This document shows, one piece after another, positions 1-7,445 of a stretch of 64,000 nt of DNA. The stretch's first letter is position 1, and every line of letters begins with the position of its first letter. Source of the DNA: Martelella lutilitoris (GTDB lineage Bacteria > Pseudomonadota > Alphaproteobacteria > Rhizobiales > Rhizobiaceae); the NCBI RefSeq assembly GCF_016598595.1, contig NZ_CP066786.1, forward strand, positions 1,635,501-1,699,500. Direction: 5' to 3'. Made by a program: the position numbers and the translations under genes. A model generated the notes under the pieces. That model was not told the DNA's origin. It did no database searches and saw nothing but the letters and a program-made list of their open reading frames with translations.

Positions 1-877
1 ATCCCAAGACAACGAGAACTCCAACCTGTACAAGGGCATGGTGGCGTTCCAGGAAAAACTGGCAGAGGTTTCGGGTGGTGAATTGACCGTGAAGCTGTTT
101 CCGGCGTCCCAGCTTGGTGACTTCAAGGCGATGGTCGCCATGCTTCAGGCCGGCGAACTCGACCTGGCCACAACCGGCTATCCGGACATGTCCTATGTTA
201 TTCCTGAACTCAAGCTTATCGGCGCGCCATATGTCGTGAGCGATTTCCCGGAACTCGAAAGGATCGTCAATGGCCCTTGGGGTCAGAAGATGGAAGCCAA
301 GTTCGAGGACGAAGGCGTAAAAGTCGTCGATCTTTGGTACTACGGCACGCGTCAGACAACCGCCAACCGGCCAATCAACGCCATGGATGACCTCAAGGGC
401 CTGAGGATGCGCACACCGAACGTGCCGTTCCTCATCGCCTATGCCAAGGCTGTCGGCGCAACACCGGCGCCGGTGGCCTTCGCGGAGGTCTATCTCGCCC
501 TGCAGACCAATCAGGTCGATGCCGAAGAGAACCCGCTGCCCACGATCGAGGCGATGAAGTTCTACGAGGTGCAGAGCGCCATCGCGATTACCAACCACTT
601 TATTGCATCCCAGGCGATTCAGGTGTCCCTCGACACATGGGACAGCCTCAACGAGCAGGAACAGGGCTGGGTCGTCGAGGCTGCCAAGGCCGGCGGCGAG
701 GTCAACGACGAACTGACCTTTTCCTCCGAGGCAAGTCTTATGTCCAAGTTCAAGGATCTCGGACTGACCATCACCGAGCCCGACCTGACTCCGTTCCGTG
801 CCGCCATGCAGCCCTATTATGATGAACTCGAAGTTGAGTTCGGCAAGGGTGCTATCGCAGAAGTGCGTGGCGAATAG
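1..877 (+). CDS. TRAP transporter substrate-binding protein, DctP family (5' partial)
   Basis: Periplasmic ligand-binding subunit of a tripartite ATP-independent (TRAP) importer. The reading frame is open from base 2, so the start codon and signal peptide lie outside the window; about 291 residues remain. Visible family signatures are the FPASQLGDF strand, LKGLRMRTPN, whose second Arg corresponds to the ligand-carboxylate-binding Arg of DctP/SiaP proteins, and the LQTNQVDAEENP hinge segment. It is followed after 58 bp by the two membrane subunits, which confirms a complete TRAP set. The retained Arg suggests a carboxylated ligand (organic or sugar acid), but the exact substrate cannot be read from sequence. 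Confidence 0.93.
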   Translation, partial: SQDNENSNLYKGMVAFQEKLAEVSGGELTVKLFPASQLGDFKAMVAMLQAGELDLATTGYPDMSYVIPELKLIGAPYVVSDFPELERIVNGPWGQKMEAKFEDEGVKVVDLWYYGTRQTTANRPINAMDDLKGLRMRTPNVPFLIAYAKAVGATPAPVAFAEVYLALQTNQVDAEENPLPTIEAMKFYEVQSAIAITNHFIASQAIQVSLDTWDSLNEQEQGWVVEAAKAGGEVNDELTFSSEASLMSKFKDLGLTITEPDLTPFRAAMQPYYDELEVEFGKGAIAEVRGE

Positions 878-935
878 GATTTGGCGCGGTCGGCGCGAGC
901 CGGCCGCGCCGTTATTCCAGTGCGGAGGAGCAAAC

Positions 936-1412
936 ATGAAGCCGCGGAGCATCTACAGCCCGGAAGGCATCGCCGCGACCTTGATCTTTTGCGGTCTTAT
1001 CGTCGTGCTTTTGATACAGATCCTTGGGCGAACGCCATTATTCACCGGGCCTATCTGGACCGAGGAACTGGCACGGTGGCTTTGGGTCTGGATGGCCTTT
1101 ATCGGCATCGCCGAGGCAGAGCGCACCAATAGCCAGCTCCGCATGGACCTGTTCGGCTCGATGCTCGGTACGCGCGGGCGCAAGATCCTGTTCACGCTCA
1201 TCGATCTAGCCTATCTCGGCGTCGTGCTGAACCTCGTCCGGATCGGCTATTTCACCGTGCTTAGAACCTGGCGCAATGAGAGCGTGACGCTGTCATTGCC
1301 CGATGGTGCATTGTATCTCGCCGCCCTCATCGGTCTTGTCCTCGTCGCCTGGCGCGTGACCTTCCGCCTGATCGGGCTTTTCCGTCGAGACGAAGAAGGG
1401 CTGGCATCATGA
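936..1412 (+). CDS. TRAP transporter small permease, DctQ family
   Basis: Small membrane subunit of the TRAP importer, 158 aa with four predicted membrane helices. The TEELARWLWVWMAFIG stretch is the classic DctQ signature (acidic-acidic, Ala-Arg, aromatic-rich helix). I chose ATG at 936 because GGAGGAG sits just upstream; the longer in-frame extension to 798 would overlap dctP and has no membrane logic. The 3' end overlaps the large permease by ATGA, indicating translational coupling. It works with the DctP-type and DctM-type neighbours. Confidence 0.92.
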   Translation: MKPRSIYSPEGIAATLIFCGLIVVLLIQILGRTPLFTGPIWTEELARWLWVWMAFIGIAEAERTNSQLRMDLFGSMLGTRGRKILFTLIDLAYLGVVLNLVRIGYFTVLRTWRNESVTLSLPDGALYLAALIGLVLVAWRVTFRLIGLFRRDEEGLAS

Positions 1413-2683
1413 TCCTTGCGATGGTTGGTGGCGCCTGGCTTCTCCTCGTACTCGTCGGCGTGCCGATCGGGGTCGCCATGATCCTGGTCTCGATGGGCTA
1501 TTTCTACGTGTCCGGCATGGGGTTGAGCTTTGCCGTATTGCGCATGGTGGACGGACTGAACAGCTTTCCGCTACTTGCCGTTCCGCTTTTTCTGCTCGCC
1601 GCCGCGATCCTCAATTCGGCGGGGATATCGTCAAAGCTATTCGGTTTCGCACGGGCGCTTGTCGGCCACATCACCGGCGGGCTCGGCCACGTCAACATTT
1701 TGGCATCGCTGTTCTTTTCAGGAATGTCCGGGTCGGCCATGGCCGATGCGGGCGGGCTTGGGAAGATGGAAATCGAGGCGATGCGCGACGCAGGCTATGA
1801 CGACGATTTCGCCGGCGCCGTCACGGCCGCTTCATCGATGATTGGTCCGCTGGTGCCGCCTTCGATCACCATGGTGCTCTATGGTGTTGCCGCAAACACC
1901 TCGATCGGCGCGCTCTTCCTGGGCGGCGTCGTTCCCGGACTTTTGTGCGCCTTCTCGCTGATGGTGATGGTCTATTTCATTGCGCGGAAACGGAACTATC
2001 CGGTCGAAACTCGGCGCGGCCCGTCCGAGATCGTCTCGTTGTTCTTCGGCTCTCTGCCAGCGCTGCTGACGCCTTTGGTGATCATCGGCGGCATCTTCTC
2101 GGGCTACTTTTCACCGACGGAGGCGGCGGCGGTCACCGTCATCTACGCCATTCTCATCGATCTGCTGTTCTACCGCGAGCTGACTTTCAAGCGCCTATGG
2201 AACGCGCTCTATGAAACCATGGCAACCTCGGCCTCGATCGCCACGATCATCGCCGGTGTCAGCCTGCTCGGTTTCGTCCTGGCCCGGGAACAGGCGCCGC
2301 AGCAGATTACGAACTTGTTTCTGAAGCTTACCAATGATCCGATCAGTTTTCTGATCGCGGTCAACCTGATGATTTTCGTTCTCGGCGCTTTCATCGAGAG
2401 CCTGGTGATCCTGTTGATCGTTGTGCCGATCCTGGTGCCGATCGCGCTTGGCTACGGTATCGACCCGGTACATTTTGGCATCATCATTGTCCTCAATCTC
2501 ATGATCTCGATCTTGACCCCGCCCATGGGCATGGCGCTGTTCATCGTCGCCCAGGTCGGCAAAATACCGTTCCAGCGGCTGGCCCGCGCAATCCTGCCCT
2601 GGCTCATCCCGCCGGTCGTGGTGCTGATCCTCGTAACGGCATTCCCGATCCTGTCGACAGGCCTTCCGAGCCTGATGCGCTGA
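1409..2683 (+). CDS. TRAP transporter large permease, DctM family
   Basis: Large transport subunit of the TRAP importer, 424 aa, hydrophobic throughout with around 12 helices, the usual length for the family. The GSAMADAGGLGKMEIEAM segment is the conserved DctM loop with small residues, and the C-terminal LTPPMGMALFIVAQ motif is also typical. It couples substrate uptake to a sodium or proton gradient. It overlaps the small permease by 4 nt and ends the TRAP operon; nothing transcribed on this strand follows for several kilobases. Confidence 0.94.
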   Translation: MILAMVGGAWLLLVLVGVPIGVAMILVSMGYFYVSGMGLSFAVLRMVDGLNSFPLLAVPLFLLAAAILNSAGISSKLFGFARALVGHITGGLGHVNILASLFFSGMSGSAMADAGGLGKMEIEAMRDAGYDDDFAGAVTAASSMIGPLVPPSITMVLYGVAANTSIGALFLGGVVPGLLCAFSLMVMVYFIARKRNYPVETRRGPSEIVSLFFGSLPALLTPLVIIGGIFSGYFSPTEAAAVTVIYAILIDLLFYRELTFKRLWNALYETMATSASIATIIAGVSLLGFVLAREQAPQQITNLFLKLTNDPISFLIAVNLMIFVLGAFIESLVILLIVVPILVPIALGYGIDPVHFGIIIVLNLMISILTPPMGMALFIVAQVGKIPFQRLARAILPWLIPPVVVLILVTAFPILSTGLPSLMR

Positions 2684-2913
2684 TATGCGGGTCGCGCAGT
2701 GCCGATGAAAGTTGATTGTAAGAAGCACACTTTGCCAGGTAGTTTTGCATTGATGATGCCGTGTCCGCATCTGGCAGATCCGCATCCCCGGGCGCGGCAT
2801 CCTTTGGCGATGTCGTGACGGATACGGTTCCTCTCAACGAGATCCGGCTGCATCGCACGGCAGCCAGAGGAGTCGTCGGCCGCCTGAATTTCGATACTCT
2901 CGAAAACTTAAGT
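2684..2913. other. Gene-free stretch downstream of the TRAP operon
   Basis: No convincing gene, RNA or binding site is seen here. Short open frames exist on both strands, but none has a ribosome binding site together with family resemblance. The stretch leads into a hairpin and then an insertion-sequence remnant, so it may be scar DNA from a past insertion. Confidence 0.5.
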
Positions 2914-2950
2914 CGGAAGAAGATGGCGGCTTGTCCGCCATCTTCTTCCG
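2914..2950. repeat. Perfect 16-bp inverted repeat, hairpin with 5-nt loop
   Basis: The left arm 2914-2929 and right arm 2935-2950 are exact reverse complements, separated by CTTGT. Reading in the minus direction, the hairpin is followed within a few bases by TTTT, so it could end the transcript of the minus-strand kinase gene about 190 bp upstream. No T-run follows on the plus strand. It may instead be part of the mobile-element scar next to it. Confidence 0.6.
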
Positions 2951-3001
2951 CCATGGTCCATCCGGCTTCAGCGCTACCTTTCAGCTGACTTGTCAGGGTA
3001 G

Positions 3002-3130
3002 GTGATCGACCAGATGGAGCTGCAGCTCGAAGAACTCGAAGCCGCTGCGACCGAAGACGAGATCGAAGCTCTGAACATGGCGAAGACTAAGGCCGTCGCC
3101 AGTTCTGGGCGCCGCCGTCCGGCGCGCAAG
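3002..3130 (+). pseudogene. IS66-family transposase (TnpC) remnant
   Basis: About 43 codons read as IDQMELQLEELEAAATEDE... ending in RRRPARKP. This matches the N-terminal region of rhizobial IS66-type transposases, where the same acidic coiled-coil segment precedes the RKPFPEHLPRE sequence. After ARKP the resemblance stops. Upstream, a stop codon interrupts the frame just before IDQ. Only this fragment of a roughly 500-residue protein is left, so it is inactive. It abuts the 3' end of the minus-strand kinase gene (stop codon at 3137-3139), marking an old insertion or deletion boundary. Confidence 0.72.
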
Positions 3131-3136
3131 CCATTG

Positions 3137-5596
3137 CTATTCCGTTGTAACAAGCTGAAACCAGTTGTCGAGAAAGCGCCCACGTTTGATGGTGTCAAGA
3201 AAGACAAGCAACTCTGGACCCAGAGTTATTCTTTGCTCGCTTCCGGGCGCATCAGCGCGGATAGCAAGCCCAAGAACGTCGCTTGCGAAGACTGCGCGTC
3301 CCTCCGCTGATAATATCTCTGCGGCGACGAAGGCAGCAAGCGGATGAGTGGACTTGTCTGGGACGAAGATTGTCCAGGGAACCGATAATAGGTAGTCCTG
3401 AGGTTCTATATAGTCGATCCGCGCTCCATTTGCCTGTGCAGAGATGACACTGGAGAGGGGGATATTGTATCCGAGGTCGATCTCGCCGGCGGCAAGTGCT
3501 GTAAGCAGTTCAGCGCCGGTTTCGAATATCCGTGCCTGTACGCTTCCGAAATCACGCGCCAGCCGCCAGGACAGAGCTGAGCGAAGCGAATCTTGTGTGG
3601 CGAGAAGGTAGGAAATGCTGTCGATCCCAACGTTGACGATACCAATGCGTTGGTAATAGGGGCTTGGTGACTGCTCCAGGGCGCGTGCGAGGGCCAGTCT
3701 TGTCGTCGGCAGGTCACCTGTTGCCATGGTACCTTCTTTGCGGATCACGAAGACGGCGGGATCGGAATGCATTTCAAAGAGTTCGTTGCGCCAGTGCGCC
3801 GGGCGCCCGTCCGGTCCCGTCGAGGCTATAAAGTCGGCCAATGGCCTGACGAAGCCATTGTTGCTCAGCGAGACGGAAATATCCGGCGCTGGAAGAAGCA
3901 CGATATCAGCGGAACCGAAGGTCGGTGTTCTGACCAAAGCGGCAATCTGCGGCGGACGGAGCGAGGTGTAGTTGATGGCCAGTGAGGGAAAGCGCCCGGC
4001 AATCCAGTCCAGTAGGGGACTCATATTGTCGCGCGGCAATGTGCTTACGATCGTGAGGCCCGGCTCCGGCTGCTGCGCATTCAGGTCTGCCGGAGGCAAG
4101 AGCGTTGCCAGGCTCAGGAACGCGAATGCCGGAAACCTGATCCAGCCCGCCCGAAACCAGGGCTTGCGGGGCGTCTTGTCTGTGCCGGAGGCATTTGGGA
4201 TTGGAAGGCGGACCTCCACCCGCAATCCGCCGCCGTCCGCTTCGTCGAGTTCGATTGTTCCGTGCGCCGCGCTGACGACCTCACGGGCGATGGCGAGGCC
4301 GAGGCCTGAGCCGGGCCTGTCCATCCGGTCCCGCACATAGCGCTCGAAAACGGCTTCCCTGCGGTCGAGCGCGATACCGGACCCTTTGTCGCAAACGGTC
4401 AGAACGGCCTCGCCGCGCCTTGTCGTGACCGCCACGCGCGTCGGACCCGGCGCGTGCAGAAAGGCGTTTTCGATCAGATTGCGGATCATTTCGATCATTC
4501 CGACCGGATCGGCGTCGATGAGGACCTGTTGGTCCGGGCGGGAGAATTCCATGCGGCGAAGACCTTCCGCGAACTCGCCATTGCTGCCGATGCGGTTCAG
4601 TGCTTCCTCGACATAGTCGGAGAGGTCGCCGGTCTCCGCCTCCCGCATCTTGAGTTTGTGCAGAAGCGTTGCGTCCGTGAGCCACCGGTTTGCCAAGGTG
4701 CTGGCCGTTGCGGCATTGCGATGGATCCTCGCGACCCTGTCGCGCATGATCCGGGCATCGGTTTCGTCGAGCGCGACCTCTGCCTGCGCGCGCAGCGCCG
4801 CAAGTGGCGTGCGAAGCTGATGGGCGGCATCGGCCGTGACGCGCCGCAGCCCCTCCAGCGTCGAGGCGAGCTGGGCCATGAAATCGTTGAGTGCGACGAC
4901 GAGCGTTTCGATTTCCCTGGGGACGTCCCGTGAAATCGGGCTGAGGTCGGAGCGGGCTCGGTTGCGCAGAACCCTCGCCACCGAGCGCAGGGGCCGGAAC
5001 GCAAGGCGGATGCCGCCCCACATAAGGAGAAAGGCGGCGACCGCGACGGCCGCTGCGGGAACAAGCGAGTCGACGATAAGATGGCTGGTCAGAGCGTTGC
5101 GTGATTCCCGCGTTTCGGCGACCAACACGTCAATCCATCCCGCATCTCCGGTTGTCGCGTCGGTTCTGTAGCGCGCCACGGCCGCGATGCGCACCGGCTC
5201 GCCGTCCATCGTTCCGTCTGAAAGCCTGAGAGAGGGGGTCTGCGGCGTCTCGATATCGAGGCCCAGAACCGGAGAACCGGTGACGACCGACCCGTTTGGC
5301 GCCACGACCCGATAGAATATTCTGTTCATCTGGGTCGTTCCCAGGATGGCGAAGGCCGAATAGGGGATATCGACGATGACGTTGCCGTTCTCATAGGCGG
5401 CGGTATCGGCGATGGCCAGGGCTGCCGCTCCCAGCACGCGGTCAAAGGCCTCATCGGCGGCGCGATAGGCGTTGTTGTAGGCGGTGTTGTAGATCAGGGC
5501 CCCGGCGAGAAGAAACACGAACCCGGCGCTTGCAATCACCGCTTTTTCGATCGAAAGGCGCGCCAGCCGCTGCCGGATTGAAAGGCCGTCGGTCAT
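3137..5596 (-). CDS. TctE-like sensor histidine kinase fused to a C-terminal periplasmic solute-binding domain
   Basis: An 819-aa hybrid. The order is membrane helix (~18-38), periplasmic 2CSK_N-type sensor region (~40-172), second helix (~175-197), HAMP-like linker, and HisKA with phospho-acceptor His259 in DAAHQLRTPL. The ATPase domain follows, with its N-box at 372-378, the DKGSGI box at 403-408 and the GSGLGLAI box at 429-436. A normal kinase would end near 470. Here a basic segment (RKPWFRAGWIR) leads into a third hydrophobic stretch (~487-501) ending LNA, like a signal peptide, followed by ~310 residues resembling AfuA/FbpA-type binding proteins. The basic flank predicts a periplasmic binding domain, tethered or cleaved off. 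It lies 34 bp downstream of its response regulator in one operon. The kinase call is firm; the fold of the C-terminal domain is inferred. Confidence 0.88.
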   Translation of the reverse strand: MTDGLSIRQRLARLSIEKAVIASAGFVFLLAGALIYNTAYNNAYRAADEAFDRVLGAAALAIADTAAYENGNVIVDIPYSAFAILGTTQMNRIFYRVVAPNGSVVTGSPVLGLDIETPQTPSLRLSDGTMDGEPVRIAAVARYRTDATTGDAGWIDVLVAETRESRNALTSHLIVDSLVPAAAVAVAAFLLMWGGIRLAFRPLRSVARVLRNRARSDLSPISRDVPREIETLVVALNDFMAQLASTLEGLRRVTADAAHQLRTPLAALRAQAEVALDETDARIMRDRVARIHRNAATASTLANRWLTDATLLHKLKMREAETGDLSDYVEEALNRIGSNGEFAEGLRRMEFSRPDQQVLIDADPVGMIEMIRNLIENAFLHAPGPTRVAVTTRRGEAVLTVCDKGSGIALDRREAVFERYVRDRMDRPGSGLGLAIAREVVSAAHGTIELDEADGGGLRVEVRLPIPNASGTDKTPRKPWFRAGWIRFPAFAFLSLATLLPPADLNAQQPEPGLTIVSTLPRDNMSPLLDWIAGRFPSLAINYTSLRPPQIAALVRTPTFGSADIVLLPAPDISVSLSNNGFVRPLADFIASTGPDGRPAHWRNELFEMHSDPAVFVIRKEGTMATGDLPTTRLALARALEQSPSPYYQRIGIVNVGIDSISYLLATQDSLRSALSWRLARDFGSVQARIFETGAELLTALAAGEIDLGYNIPLSSVISAQANGARIDYIEPQDYLLSVPWTIFVPDKSTHPLAAFVAAEILSAEGRAVFASDVLGLAIRADAPGSEQRITLGPELLVFLDTIKRGRFLDNWFQLVTTE

Positions 5597-5630
5597 TTCC
5601 TGCTCCGGTTTCTCCTCTTGGGCAGACGTC

Positions 5631-6308
5631 TTAACCTTGGCTGCTTATTTGCCGCAAGATGTAGCCGACGCCGCGCTGCGTGACGATCTCGACCTGGGCG
5701 CCCTGCAGTTTTTTTCGCAGACGAGAGACCAGCAGTTCCACCGCATTGGGCGTGCCCGCGTCATCATGACCGAAAAGCCTGACCACGACATGTTCCTTGT
5801 TGACCGGCGTGCCAGGCGCTTTGGCCAGCGCCTCGAGCATATCGTATTCGCGGCGGCCGAGCTCCAGCGGCGCGCCGGCAAGGCTGGCCGCCCGGTTATT
5901 GATGTCCAGTCTGAGGTCGCCAAAGACGATCTCACCCGTGGTTATGCCGCTGCTGCGGCGTGCAAGCGCGCGCACCCGAGCCGCCACCTCGCTGAGATCG
6001 CAGGGCTTGACGATGTAATCGTCGGCGCCAAGATCGAGCAATCCCACCTTGTCAGCAATCTGGTTACGGGCTGTCATGACCAGAACCGGCGTCCTGCTTC
6101 CGCTCCGACGCACCGCCGAAAGAACCTCAAAACCGTCGCGTTTCGGAAGGTTGAGGTCGAGGATGACGACATCAAAACCGTCGCTCATGGCATAGTCCTC
6201 GCCGCGCTCGCCATCGCCGACATGTTCGACATCGTGCCCCTCGCGGCGCAGCTTTGTCGCAATGGCGTCGGCAAGGTCCTCGGAGTCTTCAACTAATAGT
6301 ATTCGCAT
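5631..6308 (-). CDS. OmpR-family response regulator (TctD/QseB-like)
   Basis: A 225-aa DNA-binding response regulator. The receiver domain starts MRILLVEDSED and carries the phospho-acceptor Asp51 in VVILDLNLPKRDG. The C-terminal winged helix contains LGRREYDMLEAL and ends with TQRGVGYIL, typical of OmpR/PhoB regulators. I set the start at 6308 because GGAAGAA precedes this ATG and the receiver begins exactly there; an open frame continues upstream but makes no sense. It is the first gene of an operon with the hybrid kinase and is divergent from the ABC importer at 6414, the likely target. The intervening 105 bp holds a TGACAG tandem. Confidence 0.94.
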   Translation of the reverse strand: MRILLVEDSEDLADAIATKLRREGHDVEHVGDGERGEDYAMSDGFDVVILDLNLPKRDGFEVLSAVRRSGSRTPVLVMTARNQIADKVGLLDLGADDYIVKPCDLSEVAARVRALARRSSGITTGEIVFGDLRLDINNRAASLAGAPLELGRREYDMLEALAKAPGTPVNKEHVVVRLFGHDDAGTPNAVELLVSRLRKKLQGAQVEIVTQRGVGYILRQISSQG

Positions 6309-6317
6309 TTCTTCCCA

Positions 6318-6334
6318 TGACAGGACTCTGACAG
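6318..6334. promoter_or_regulatory. Tandem TGACAG direct repeats, candidate response-regulator box
   Basis: TGACAG occurs at 6318-6323 and 6329-6334, an 11-bp period on the same DNA face. OmpR-family dimers usually bind such direct repeats. The site is in the 105-bp gap between the response regulator gene and the divergent importer operon. The assignment is inference from position and spacing. Confidence 0.35.
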
Positions 6335-6413
6335 AAAATCCGCCTAGTCTCTTCTCCCAAGGGCCAAGGCGAAACCGCACGCGCGTTCTCCTGGCCCGGG
6401 AGGAGACTATACT

Positions 6414-7376
6414 TTGACGAACGCAGGAAGAACAGGCTTGCTGGCTTGCGCCATTGCCGTTTGCGCGTCGGCCGCCATGGCGGGCGCGAATGCCGAGCAA
6501 TGCGCCAGACCCTATCTGGCGGCGCCATACAGCGACTGCAACAATGATCTCGTCGCCGACCTTCCCGCCGATCCGGCGTTGTGGAGGAACCCGCCGACGC
6601 TGGTTTGGGCCTATGCGCCGATCGAGGATCCGGCGGTTTACGCCGAGCTCTTCAAGCCTTTCACCAACCACCTGGGCCAGTGCCTCGAACGGCAGATAGT
6701 CTACTATCCCGTCTTGACCGGTGCCGCCGAAATCGAGGCTCTGAAATCGGGCCGTCTGCATTTCGCCGGGTTCGCGACGGGATCGACGGTCACGGCCGTT
6801 CGCGAGGCCGGCGCCGTGCCTTTCGCCACCAAGGGAATAGGCGACGAGGTCCGGGGCTATCGTCTGATCGCCGTGGTGCGCAAGGGGTCTCCCTATCACA
6901 AGCTCAGCGACCTTGCGGGCCGGCGGGTGGCGCATTCCAGTCCGTTGTCCAATTCCGGAAACCTCGCGCCGCGGGCCCTGTTCCCCGAACAGGGGCTGCG
7001 ACCCGACATCGACTATATGCCGATCATGTCCGGCGGACATGACAAGTCCCTGCTTGGACTGGTCGCCGGCGATTACGACATGGCCGCCGTCGCGTCGGAT
7101 GTCTACGAGCGCATGGCGGACAGGGGCATGATCGATCCCGAGAGCGTGCGGATCATTTATGAAAGCCCGCTCTTTCCGACATCCTCGTTTGTCTATGCGC
7201 ATGATCTCGATCCGGAGCTGTCATCCGCCCTGGAACGCTGCTTTTTCGGCTTTCTGTTCCCGCCGGAGATGCAGGCGGAATTCAATGGCGACACCAATTT
7301 CATTCCGCTTTCCTACAAGGACAGCTGGGCGACGGTGCGCGACGTCATGGGCAGGGCAAATGCCATGGCGGAATAG
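6414..7376 (+). CDS. PhnD-like ABC phosphonate/phosphate-type substrate-binding protein
   Basis: Periplasmic binding protein of 320 aa resembling the PhnD group of phosphate/phosphite/phosphonate receptors. Features are an N-terminal signal peptide (~1-27), the early WAYAPIEDPAVYAELFKPF strand-helix, a HFAGFATGSTVTAV loop, and LAGRRVAHSSPLSNSGNLAPR, where PhnD proteins bind the oxyanion through Ser and Asn. The start is TTG at 6414, supported by GGGAGGAG nine bases upstream; the next ATG would truncate the signal peptide. It is the first gene of the importer operon and divergent from the two-component genes. It may feed the importer or present ligand to the sensor. Confidence 0.82.
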   Translation: MTNAGRTGLLACAIAVCASAAMAGANAEQCARPYLAAPYSDCNNDLVADLPADPALWRNPPTLVWAYAPIEDPAVYAELFKPFTNHLGQCLERQIVYYPVLTGAAEIEALKSGRLHFAGFATGSTVTAVREAGAVPFATKGIGDEVRGYRLIAVVRKGSPYHKLSDLAGRRVAHSSPLSNSGNLAPRALFPEQGLRPDIDYMPIMSGGHDKSLLGLVAGDYDMAAVASDVYERMADRGMIDPESVRIIYESPLFPTSSFVYAHDLDPELSSALERCFFGFLFPPEMQAEFNGDTNFIPLSYKDSWATVRDVMGRANAMAE

Positions 7377-7391
7377 AGCCTAGCCGAAGCG

Positions 7392-7411
7392 GCGGCGCCC
7401 GACGGCGCCGC
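7392..7411 (+). other. Intercistronic hairpin after the first binding-protein gene
   Basis: GCGGCGCC and GGCGCCGC pair perfectly around a CGAC loop, with no T-run. Hairpins at this position commonly protect binding-protein mRNA and reduce read-through into permease genes. That role is inferred. Confidence 0.5.
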
Positions 7412-7445
7412 TCACTCACACACGCAACAGCCGAGGTAAACTTCA

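Noticed and set aside
2761..2988. 75-codon plus-strand frame after the TRAP operon
   Set aside because: No ribosome site or resemblance, and it crosses the perfect hairpin at 2914-2950.
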